64,000 bases of DNA from Chloroflexi bacterium 54-19 (GTDB lineage Bacteria > Chloroflexota > Chloroflexia > Chloroheliales > Chloroheliaceae), in NCBI GenBank assembly GCA_001898225.1, contig MKTJ01000072.1, positions 62,001 through 126,000 of the forward strand. The letters are read 5' to 3'. The translations under genes were made by a program, and so were the position numbers. Positions 17,269-25,364 of this stretch are shown one piece after another (the first letter of the stretch is position 1; every line of letters starts with the position of its first letter). The notes below the pieces were generated by a model. It did no database searches and was not told where the DNA came from. It saw only the letters and a program-made list of their open reading frames with translations.

Positions 17269-17906
17269 GTCAGAAGACCTAATTGTTAAGGATAGTTCCA
17301 GCTAAAGACCTATATTTAATATAATCCTTAAATGAGGGTATATTTTTTGCCTCGCTGCTTTATTAAACTTTGTATTTTCTAAAGGGTTATTGGTTGGAAA
17401 ATGGATTGCCAGAAATCATAAACCAACCGATGGTAAGAAATTACAAGGTCAGTAAAGGTAGAGAAGTACCCCAACCAGGGCTCAGGTATCCCTCCGGAAA
17501 ACTTTCAAGAGGTAATAATGCCAATTTAAGTGGTGCCTCAATTACGGAAATCAAAAAAGAGTTATAGCTGGTAAATACTATAACCGGCCTGGGTTCCCAT
17601 GGGTATTCCACGTAATTTATAGGACACTTTAACTACCTTTCTTCAACCAAAACTTAAAGGCTTAGCTTAGTATTCTCCTTAATTTACAGGCAGGAAGAAT
17701 TCAATCAGTTGAGCGGAATAAATCTACTTTTTGCATTTTTGGCCTAATTTCTATTTGTGAGATTTTGGCCTTAAATGTTTCCGAAAAAGGGTTAATCTGA
17801 CATTTGGGGAATTGTGCAGCAGCCGTAACCAGGCACTTTTTAGACTTTCATTTTTATACGCAGGCAGCCTGGAGTAATAAAGTAACAAGGAGAAGGTACC
17901 TTTCCG
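17269..17906. other. Intergenic region before the lipid kinase gene
   Basis: AT-rich and without a convincing gene; a 65-codon frame at 17370-17567 has no ribosome site and no family resemblance. It should contain the promoter for the lipid kinase and phospholipase genes, but I could not assign -35/-10 boxes with confidence. Confidence 0.5.
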
Positions 17907-19229
17907 ATGAGTGTACATGCTTGTTTGATAACGAATCCACGTTCAGGCCGGGGTGGGATTGATTTATCCCCGGTTATCCCTGTCCTGAAAGCTCACGGTT
18001 GGGAGGTGGAGGTCCGCCATAAACTGAAAGGTGGTATGGCTACCGAACTGGCACGAGAGGCCGCCAAAGAAGGTTTTGAGATAGTTGTTAATTGCGGTGG
18101 CGATGGCACCTTAAACGAAATCATAAATGGCCTGGTCGGGACTGACGTTGCTGTTGGGTCTTTACCTGGAGGAACGGTCAATCTCTGGTGTAAAGAGATA
18201 GGGATTTCATCTGACCTGGCAGCAGCGGCTTTGCAACTGGTGGGAGGAGTGCACCGCCGTGTTGATGTCGGCCATCTAAGTTCGGACAATAAAAAAGGGC
18301 AGTATTTTTTGCTAATGGCCGGGTTTGGTTTTGATGGAACAGTTATTTCCAATGTTTCCAAGCCTTTAAAAAACAGGATTGGAAAACTTGAAGTAGGACT
18401 CGCAGGTGTAAAGTCTCTGGTCTCGTTAAAACCGGTCTTTCTTCAAATAGAGATGGATGGTATTTCCTGGCAGGGACGAACTGGACAGGTTGTAATTGGT
18501 AATACTCGTCAGTATGGCGGGTTCACTAGCTTTACACCCCAGGCTTATATAAATGACGGCCTGCTCGACATTTGTATCCTGCCTGAAACCAACCCTCTGG
18601 GTGTTTCCCGCCAGATTTTCGACCTTCTGGTAAAAAAACATCCTGACCTAGAGGACGCTCAAACCTTTCGAGCAGCCAAAATAAGACTTCTAAGCGAGAT
18701 TCCCTTGAAGATTCAATTGGATGGTGGAAAGGCCGATTCAGACGAAAAACTTTCTTCTTATGGAAAAGAATACCTGGTATCCGTCATTCCCAAGGGAGTA
18801 AATATGCTGGTGCCTTCCGCCTATGACGATGAACTTTTTCTTAAGGAAGAAGAACTTCCTCAAGTTTCCGCACGGATACAAAAACTCCAGGTGACCGGAG
18901 ACAGCTTCGAGACCACAAAACGGGTCCAGACTGAAACTGGAAACCCAAAGGCCAAAAAGACCAGGAAAGTAACAATTCGTATCCTGGAAGCCGGAATTGA
19001 TCAACTGGTAGGGTTGCGTTTTAAGAAGAAAAAACAATTATTTACCATAATTGTCACCGAAAAAACCATTCTAAAGAATGGCGGGGAGAAACGTAAAGGG
19101 ATGAACGAGGTATTTGCCGCTTTAAAAGAAGGCGACTATATCAAGGTTAAGGGGCAAAAGACTGGCGAAAAAAGCAGATTGGTGGCTGAAATTATTTCAA
19201 TCAAAGTCCCTTCGACCCCAGGTAAGTAA
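17907..19229 (+). CDS. Diacylglycerol kinase-like lipid kinase with C-terminal extension
   Basis: DAGK catalytic domain of the YegS/DgkB/LCB5 family: 'NPRSGRGG' near the start, GGDGTLNE at 64-71, and the LPGGTVN loop around 87-92. The C-terminal lobe of the kinase fold reaches about residue 300. These enzymes phosphorylate diacylglycerol or related lipids with ATP at the membrane surface. The protein is about 130 residues longer than usual: after a charged linker, residues about 350-435 form a beta-rich segment ('GLRFKKKKQLFTIIVTEKT', 'VFAALKEGDYIKVKGQK') resembling a small OB-like fold. A strong AAGGAGAAGG precedes ATG 17907. A phospholipase D-like gene follows 75 bases later. Confidence 0.82.
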   Translation: MSVHACLITNPRSGRGGIDLSPVIPVLKAHGWEVEVRHKLKGGMATELAREAAKEGFEIVVNCGGDGTLNEIINGLVGTDVAVGSLPGGTVNLWCKEIGISSDLAAAALQLVGGVHRRVDVGHLSSDNKKGQYFLLMAGFGFDGTVISNVSKPLKNRIGKLEVGLAGVKSLVSLKPVFLQIEMDGISWQGRTGQVVIGNTRQYGGFTSFTPQAYINDGLLDICILPETNPLGVSRQIFDLLVKKHPDLEDAQTFRAAKIRLLSEIPLKIQLDGGKADSDEKLSSYGKEYLVSVIPKGVNMLVPSAYDDELFLKEEELPQVSARIQKLQVTGDSFETTKRVQTETGNPKAKKTRKVTIRILEAGIDQLVGLRFKKKKQLFTIIVTEKTILKNGGEKRKGMNEVFAALKEGDYIKVKGQKTGEKSRLVAEIISIKVPSTPGK

Positions 19230-19304
19230 CCTATTTCAGTTTTTGGCTAAGTTGCGGAATTGCTATTACACCGCTCCAGTTTGAAAAAAGAAAGAAGTAA
19301 AGAA

Positions 19305-20831
19305 ATGGCCTTTATTGGTTTTGAGTTTGGAGAGTGGGCTCTGCGGAGGCTCTACAAGTTTTTCGAAGGTTTCAAACGCTACAGGTTCACCCTGAACCGG
19401 GGCAAATTGTCCGCTAAAACCGAAAGAAGTAACCGGGCCGGTAAATGGTGGGGCCAGGACCAGCAGTGGTATCCGGGTGGGACCCCGCCCCGCCTGAAGA
19501 ATCGGGTAACTCCTCTTATCGATGGGGAGAATTATTTTACCGAATTAAAAAAAGCTTTGGATGGCGCAGAAAATTACGTCTATATTGCCGGATGGGTTTT
19601 AACTCCTTATATACCGGTTGGCCGCGACAGTAGCGACCAACTCAGGCACGAAAGAATTACCGACCTGCTCGACACAGTTTCAAAAAAAGCAGCTGTTCGA
19701 ATCCTTTTATGGAATGGGGCCAACTTTATTTTCAAACCCAACCGCAAAGAGACTGCCCAGGTAAAGAAAGAATTGGAAGCCGCGATAACGGGTGATTTTA
19801 AAATCATCCTGGACGATAGCCAGCATATTACCCACTGCCATCACCAGAAAGCGGTTGTTATAGATGGACGGGTAGCCTTTGTCGGTGGGATGGACCTGAC
19901 CAGTTTTGCCGGGGACCGCTTTGATAGTAATGACCACCCTTTAAGATCCGGGCTAAACTGGCACGATGTCCAATTAAAACTTGAAGGCGAAATCGTAGCC
20001 GATGTTGAAAAAAACTTTCGACAGCGCTGGGAGGCGGTTGCCCCAGGACCTCTTAAACCATTGCCGCACCGTGAACCCCCAAATGACCCGGATTGGCATC
20101 TGCCTGCCCAGGTAATCAGGACCATTCCCCGCCGGGTTTACAAGTTTGCCGAGAAAGGTGAATTTGGCATCCACCACAGCTATCTAAACCTGATTGCCGG
20201 GGCCAAACATTTTATTTACCTTGAAAACCAGTATCTCTGGTCACCCCATATCCTGAAAGCTCTTAAAAAGGCTATCCAAAAACCGCGTTCCGCTCCCCTT
20301 CGTATTGTCATTGTGCTACCAGCCCATGCTGATGACGGTAAATACGATAACGACCGGCATGTAAACGAACTTCGTAACCTTGATAAAGGGCGGGGCATCG
20401 TTTCTTTTTACACCCTCTATACCTCAGGGCCGGGAATGGGTATCCATCCTTTTACTTACCGGGGTATTTATGTCCATTCAAAAACAACCATCGTAGATGA
20501 CGAGTGGTTTTCGGTTGGCTCGGCCAATCTAAACAACCGGGGCCTGGTAACGGACAGTGAAATCAATGTCCTGGTACATGATCCCGAACTTACTAAAAGT
20601 CTCAGGGTAAATTTGTGGGCGGAACACCTGAAAATGACCCCTGCGGCAGTCCGGGCTTGTACGGTTGAAGAACTGGTCGGTAAAGTATGGAAAGAACAGG
20701 CTGACCGAAACGAGGCTATTCTAAAGGAGAAAAAAGAACCTTTTTACTCGTCCCTCTTCCCATACCAGGTCGGAAGAATGCCCGATTCCTGGCTGTTAGA
20801 AGAATTTGAAACCCTTACCTTTGAACATTAA
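19305..20831 (+). CDS. Phospholipase D / cardiolipin synthase-like protein
   Basis: Two HxKxxxxD catalytic motifs are present: HQKAVVID from about residue 180 and HSKTTIVD from about residue 391, each followed by the Gly/Asn-rich strand ('FVGGMDL', 'SVGSANLNNRG'). The family catalyses phosphodiester hydrolysis or phosphatidyl transfer. No N-terminal membrane helices of classical cardiolipin synthases are seen, so a soluble or peripheral enzyme is likely. ATG 19305 is chosen (weak purine-rich ribosome site); a TTG at 19260 would add 15 residues. It lies between a lipid kinase and a PAP2 phosphatase, pointing to phospholipid or glycolipid turnover. Confidence 0.85.
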   Translation: MAFIGFEFGEWALRRLYKFFEGFKRYRFTLNRGKLSAKTERSNRAGKWWGQDQQWYPGGTPPRLKNRVTPLIDGENYFTELKKALDGAENYVYIAGWVLTPYIPVGRDSSDQLRHERITDLLDTVSKKAAVRILLWNGANFIFKPNRKETAQVKKELEAAITGDFKIILDDSQHITHCHHQKAVVIDGRVAFVGGMDLTSFAGDRFDSNDHPLRSGLNWHDVQLKLEGEIVADVEKNFRQRWEAVAPGPLKPLPHREPPNDPDWHLPAQVIRTIPRRVYKFAEKGEFGIHHSYLNLIAGAKHFIYLENQYLWSPHILKALKKAIQKPRSAPLRIVIVLPAHADDGKYDNDRHVNELRNLDKGRGIVSFYTLYTSGPGMGIHPFTYRGIYVHSKTTIVDDEWFSVGSANLNNRGLVTDSEINVLVHDPELTKSLRVNLWAEHLKMTPAAVRACTVEELVGKVWKEQADRNEAILKEKKEPFYSSLFPYQVGRMPDSWLLEEFETLTFEH

Positions 20832-21029
20832 CCACAACTTTTTAAGTTACGGCCCCGGTAAGGGCTGGGTCTACTACCCCCTTTTTCCGGCCAACCGGAC
20901 TAAGTTTCATCTGTAAGAAGGTAATTGGAAATTTTCACTCAAACTTTCAAGCTTTTGTTAAAGGGTCACAGTTGTAAGTGTAGCCTGTCTATATCAATAA
21001 AGAATCAAAACAGTGAGGTGTAAAATATT

Positions 21030-21779
21030 ATGGCAATGGACTCACATCATTTATCGGAAAATAAAGACCGGTCGCCCGACCGGAAAGAACTGTCTAATTC
21101 TTTTGTAGATGTTGTAAAAAACTCGTGGTTTATAGCCATTTTTGCGGTTGTTTGCGCAATTTTGTTAATCTTCTTATTCGGTTTTCTGGCCGATGCCGTC
21201 TTTGATAAAGAGTTAACTAACCTTGATCACAATATTGCTCTTTGGGCTTACAGCCTGGCAAGCCCACCGTTGAGTGCCTTTCTAACCATAATTACCGATG
21301 TCGGCAGCCCCCTGGGAACTGCCATTCTGACTGCTCTTACGTTTGGATGGTTGGTCTGGCGCAAAAATTATAACCTGGCCTGGCTGGTTGTTATTTTGGT
21401 GGGCGGCAACGCTATTTTAAATGAAATTTTGAAATTTATATTCCGCCGGGCACGGCCTGAACTGTTGCCGGGCGGACAACATTTATCCAGTTATAGCTTC
21501 CCAAGCGGGCATGCCACCGGTTCAATCTGCTTTTACGGGGTTTTAATCTGGTTAAGTTTTCACTTTATAAAAGTACCGTGGTTAAAATGGTTGGCTATGG
21601 TCGCGGCAGTACTAATGATTTTACTGATAGGGTTTAGCCGGATTTACCTGGGAGTGCATTATCCGACCGACGTATTGGGCGGATACCTTTCAGGTGGTTG
21701 CTGGCTGATTATTTTCCTGGCTGGGTATACCATCTACCGCAGAGGGAGAAACAGGGATAGACAGCCCGTAAATGGGTAG
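21030..21779 (+). CDS. PAP2-family membrane phosphatase
   Basis: Type 2 phosphatidic acid phosphatase signature in order: K135...R142-P143, PSGH at 158-161, and S203-R204...H210...D214 ('SRIYLGVHYPTD'). Five to six membrane helices surround the motifs. The enzyme dephosphorylates phosphatidate, phosphatidylglycerophosphate or undecaprenyl pyrophosphate at the outer face of the membrane; which one is not readable. GAGGTG lies 11 bases upstream of ATG 21030. It follows the phospholipase gene after a 200-base gap, probably with its own promoter. Confidence 0.88.
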   Translation: MAMDSHHLSENKDRSPDRKELSNSFVDVVKNSWFIAIFAVVCAILLIFLFGFLADAVFDKELTNLDHNIALWAYSLASPPLSAFLTIITDVGSPLGTAILTALTFGWLVWRKNYNLAWLVVILVGGNAILNEILKFIFRRARPELLPGGQHLSSYSFPSGHATGSICFYGVLIWLSFHFIKVPWLKWLAMVAAVLMILLIGFSRIYLGVHYPTDVLGGYLSGGCWLIIFLAGYTIYRRGRNRDRQPVNG

Positions 21780-21851
21780 TGTCTAAACCAGAACCTCAAA
21801 GTGATGAAAACCTGGAGGTGGTAAAGAAAATCCTTTTTAAATTTCAGAGGG

Positions 21852-22043
21852 CTATGTAGCTAAAAACTCCTTTTTAATTTCCTCAAATCGCAGCTTGTGG
21901 AGGGTTCGCTTCCTTTTGAGGGTTATCTTTTCATTACGGTATTCGCGCAATCTGAAGTAATGATGCTGCTCTTCATACCCCTCAATAAACCGCCTGGCGT
22001 TCTCATGGCGGTTTTGTTGAATTGAGACCTGGGGCAGTTCACC
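21852..22043 (-). pseudogene. Unrecognised startless fragment, charged
   Basis: An open frame of about 63 codons with no start codon reads 'ENARRFIEGYEEQHHYFRLR' and 'LHKLRFEEIKKEFLA' to a stop. The highly charged helical character is like the C-terminal tail of a transposase, but no family could be named. It neighbours an IS3 fragment. Confidence 0.25.
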
Positions 22044-22160
22044 TTATTCTCCTGATATAAGCTATTACTATCCGCCTTCGGCGAAAGATTTTACAAAACT
22101 ATAATGGTCCCCAGAATTACGACACAAAACGAAGCTTGGTTAAGGTGGATTGAATAAATA

Positions 22161-22256
22161 ATGAGTGTAAGTAGAAAGCATTATTCGTCTCAGTTCAAAG
22201 CCCAGGTGGTCCAGGATACTGGCGTATTCTGCTTTAGCCTACCCAGGGATAGGTAA
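22161..22256 (+). pseudogene. IS3-family OrfA N-terminal fragment
   Basis: ATG 22161 begins 'SVSRKHYSSQFKAQVVQD', closely resembling the N-terminus of IS3-family OrfA helix-turn-helix proteins ('YsxeFKxqvVxxxl'). After 19 residues the similarity stops and the frame ends at 22256. Confidence 0.5.
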
Positions 22257-22346
22257 TCACAAAGTGACCAATGTAATTGGGTAGCCAAATATTAACAGGG
22301 CGACGGCACCAAAGCCGAAGCGGTAAGCTAATTTTCGCCTGTTCAT
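22257..22346 (-). CDS. Possible 29-aa single-helix membrane peptide
   Basis: ATG (22346) is preceded by a very strong ribosome site (GGGAGGGGG, 5-6 bases away). The peptide begins MNRRKLAYRFGFGAVA, continues as a hydrophobic helix and ends in TLVTL. It has a basic N-terminus and one membrane segment. It is too short for homology judgement and lies in IS debris, so it may be spurious or the remains of a longer gene. Confidence 0.3.
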   Translation of the reverse strand: MNRRKLAYRFGFGAVALLIFGYPITLVTL

Positions 22347-22634
22347 TGCTGCCCCCTCCCGCTTGAGTTCTTTCCCTTATTTAATAATAACCCACAAGGC
22401 AGATATTGGGGTAAACCGGTTTGTCTTAAATTGAACTCGGCCTAATTTAGTATAGCGAAAAGTATTGCACCTTTAAAATCACTATGCTATTCTTAATTCA
22501 CGCTTGTAACTTGTTAAGGGTGCGATGATTTGTTTGTAAGTTAAAAAGGGTCAAACACTTTATCGCTATTTGGCCAGGAAACTGGCACAATTCTTTCCAT
22601 TTCAACAACTGAATAATTTCTAGCAGGAGGACGT

Positions 22635-24749
22635 ATGAAATTTAGAGTCCTGGCAGCGGTTTCTCTATTCCTGGTGCTTATTTTGGCCCTGTTTGACGCA
22701 GGCGTAACACCTGTGGCAACTGCGGCAAATAACGGAAACGGGAAAGTTACCTTGAATGGCAATGTAGCGCCCTGGTTATCTCAAGCTACCTTTACCGGGC
22801 ATTCCGACCCTAATGGACGGGTCACTTTCAGTCTTTATTTGAACCTGAACAATGAAAGTGCCCTGCAGACCTTTATCCACAACCTCTATACACCCGGCAC
22901 CAAAGAGTACCGGCACTTCATTACACCCGACCAGTTCCACGCCCTGTATTCACCAACTCAGGCCAATTTGAAAGCAGTAACCGATTTCTTGAGCGCCAAT
23001 AGTCTCAAGGTTGAATACAACCCTGCCAACAGCATGTATGTGGATGCCAGCGGTACGGTTGCTCAAATCGAAAAAGCTTTTGGAGTTACCGAGAACCAGT
23101 ACACTTATAATGGGAAGAATTTACGGGCCAACGCCCAGGCTCCCACTATTCCGGCTTCGCTGGCCCCGTTGGTTTATTTTATCGGTGGCCTTGATGAAAG
23201 TGAGCAATTGATTACTCCTTATATCCGTACCGGGGATAATGCCCCGCCGGGTGAAGGTTATGCTACTCCTGGTCCTTGCTCAACCTACTGGAGCGACCAT
23301 GATGCGACAGTTTCACCGTCTGCTTACCAGTATGGTTCAAATCTTCCCTGGTTAGTTTGCGGTTATACTCCACCCCAAATCCGGGCGGCTTATGGTGTGG
23401 ATAAAACAAACCTTACCGGTAGCGGCGTGCGGGTAGGCATTACCGATGCTTTTGCTTCGCCGACTATTGTCCAGGATGTTAATCTCTTTTCAGCCCATTA
23501 TGGTCTGCCCCTGTTAGATAGCAGCAATTTCCAGCAGGTGGTTGTGCCGGGAACCTACAATTTCCCGGAAAATCGTTATGACCCACAAGGTTGGTACGGC
23601 GAAGAGTCACTTGACGTGGACTGGGTCCATGCGATGGCGCCTGGCGCTACGATTGTTTACGCCGGTGGGCAGAACTCAAACCAACCCCTCGACCACGCTC
23701 TTATTCATCTCATTGACAACAATATGGTCGATATTATTACCAATAGCTGGGGTATTACCGGAGAGTACACCAAGAATTATGGACATATCCAGGCAGACGA
23801 AAAAGCTTTCATGCAAGCCGCCGCCCAGGGTATCAGCGTACTCTTTTCTTCTGGAGATGATGGTGATGTGGCCGCATCCAGGGGTCTAGCTATGGGTAGC
23901 TGGCCGGCTACCAGCCCGTGGGTGACCGCGGTTGGCGGGACCAGTCTCGCCTTAAAAGATGCCACCGGTGCCAAGAGCGAATGGGGTTGGGGAACTTACT
24001 TTAGTGGTTTGCAGGGGGCGACTATTTCGCCAAACGATTATCCGCTTAATTTCCCAGGAACTTACTCAACCACTCACTTTGCGGTGAACGGTAGCGGCTG
24101 GTCGCCCTGGCCTCCAGGCTTTCTCTATGGTAGCGGTGGTGGTATAAGTCTCACTTTTGCACAACCGGATTATCAAAAGGGGGTGGTACCCACAACCCTG
24201 GCTACTTCTACCACTACTGCCAGCGGGCAAACTGTCACCTTTAGTTCTCCTCACCGGGTAGTCCCGGATGTTTCGATGGTCGGTGACCCCAATACGGGAG
24301 TGGTTTACGGTGAAACTTATGCAATTAGCGGAGATACTTCTATTGACGCAGGTTGTACCAAATTGACAAACCAGACCGAGTATTGTGAGCGCCGGATCGG
24401 TGGAACCAGCCTATCTTCACCGTTATTTGCTGGTGTGCTGGCCCTGGCGGTCCAGGCCAATCATGGCCGGGTCGGGTTTGTAAATCCGGCCCTTTACAAG
24501 CTTGGTTCGGGAAACGGCGCTATTGTTGATGTGATGCCGCCAACCAGCCCAACCGCTCTTTTGCGCAATACAGGCACAGCTACCAATCCCAAAACAACTC
24601 TCCGCACTATCAATTCGGTGCCGGTTGGGACCAGCGGCCAGGTTGTCGAAGGGGCGGATAGTTCTTTGCGCACTACCGCCGGTTGGGATGATGTCACAGG
24701 CCTCGGCACACCGTATGTGCCGCTGCTGGTGCAAAGCTTAACCCAATAA
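22635..24749 (+). CDS. Secreted S53 (sedolisin/kumamolisin) peptidase
   Basis: A 704-aa preproenzyme. Signal peptide about 1-31; pro-kumamolisin activation domain about 55-200 ('YTPGTKEYRHFITPDQF'); catalytic domain from about 235. The E-x3-D pair is E323/D327 in 'GEESLDVDW', aligning with kumamolisin 'GEVALDIE'. The oxyanion Asp is in 'FSSGDDGD', and the nucleophile Ser592 is in GGTSLSSP. The C-terminal 'DDVTGLGTP' matches the calcium-site region. Sedolisins are secreted endopeptidases active at low pH, so this points to extracellular protein scavenging in an acidic niche. ATG 22635 follows AGGAGG. An intrinsic terminator lies about 130 bases after the stop. Confidence 0.92.
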   Translation: MKFRVLAAVSLFLVLILALFDAGVTPVATAANNGNGKVTLNGNVAPWLSQATFTGHSDPNGRVTFSLYLNLNNESALQTFIHNLYTPGTKEYRHFITPDQFHALYSPTQANLKAVTDFLSANSLKVEYNPANSMYVDASGTVAQIEKAFGVTENQYTYNGKNLRANAQAPTIPASLAPLVYFIGGLDESEQLITPYIRTGDNAPPGEGYATPGPCSTYWSDHDATVSPSAYQYGSNLPWLVCGYTPPQIRAAYGVDKTNLTGSGVRVGITDAFASPTIVQDVNLFSAHYGLPLLDSSNFQQVVVPGTYNFPENRYDPQGWYGEESLDVDWVHAMAPGATIVYAGGQNSNQPLDHALIHLIDNNMVDIITNSWGITGEYTKNYGHIQADEKAFMQAAAQGISVLFSSGDDGDVAASRGLAMGSWPATSPWVTAVGGTSLALKDATGAKSEWGWGTYFSGLQGATISPNDYPLNFPGTYSTTHFAVNGSGWSPWPPGFLYGSGGGISLTFAQPDYQKGVVPTTLATSTTTASGQTVTFSSPHRVVPDVSMVGDPNTGVVYGETYAISGDTSIDAGCTKLTNQTEYCERRIGGTSLSSPLFAGVLALAVQANHGRVGFVNPALYKLGSGNGAIVDVMPPTSPTALLRNTGTATNPKTTLRTINSVPVGTSGQVVEGADSSLRTTAGWDDVTGLGTPYVPLLVQSLTQ

Positions 24750-24875
24750 GGGACTTTCTTTCTCTTTTCTTTTCTCGTTATCTCTTTCTTATTCGGACTG
24801 AAGTTAAGCTTCATTTGAAAAAGCTAGAGTTATGAAAGATTAAAGAGTTCGCTGATAGGGTAAAATACGAAACAG

Positions 24876-24919
24876 AACTCCCAGTAAATGCCTATAGTAT
24901 TCACTGGGAGTTTTAATTT
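24876..24919 (+). terminator. Intrinsic terminator after the S53 peptidase gene
   Basis: A 10-bp perfect stem (AACTCCCAGT / ACTGGGAGTT) with a 17-base loop is followed by TTAATTTA on the + strand. Confidence 0.75.
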
Positions 24920-25008
24920 ACAAATTTTTGAAGAGTCTTTTTGGTGCCGGACAAAATTTAGGTAAAAGAGGAAAAGGTCATCACAAAATGGTAAAGTAAG
25001 TCTGTTTC

Positions 25009-25287
25009 TCACCGACCAAAGTAGAAAACAGGAGTAATAACCAGGTGAGCTTGCGCCGCCAGCACGACACCAACTCTTTCTTGCGCATCACGCATCAGCC
25101 CGACTACCCGGTGACGAGAGCAGCTTACACCTTTAGCGCGTAAAGCTGCGTGAATTCTGGGGCTACTATCCGAGATGGCTAACTCCTGGGTAATTACAGC
25201 CCCGCTTTTGCCACTGGTTTCGAGGAGCCTAACAGTTTCTCATTTGAATTCAGCCTTGTATATTTTCTGTGGATATTTGCTGCCCAT
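25009..25287 (-). pseudogene. IS3-family transposase relic, OrfA fused to OrfB by deletion
   Basis: From ATG 25287 on the minus strand: MGSKYPQKIYKAEFK, an in-frame TGA, then 'ETVRLLETSGKSGAVITQEL' as in OrfA. It runs directly into 'SSPRIHAALRAKGVSCSRHR' and 'VVGLMRD', which match the HTH_21 region of OrfB. The programmed frameshift region and the DDE domain are missing. A purine-rich AGGAAAAAT precedes the ATG. Confidence 0.6.
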
Positions 25288-25364
25288 ATTTTTCCTTTCC
25301 CGATAAATATACAATCTTTTTTCTCAGCTTTGTCTACTCCTTGAAAGTGGTGAAACATCACTGC

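Larger units (their letters stand above)
21780..22634. other. IS debris before the peptidase gene
   Basis: No intact gene. It holds a startless minus-strand frame, an IS3 OrfA fragment and a 29-codon minus-strand small ORF, each listed separately. The last 250 bases are AT-rich and should contain the promoter of the S53 peptidase. Confidence 0.6.

Noticed and set aside
17370..17567. 65-codon open frame in the gap before the lipid kinase gene
   Set aside because: No ribosome site, no similarity and composition like the surrounding non-coding DNA.
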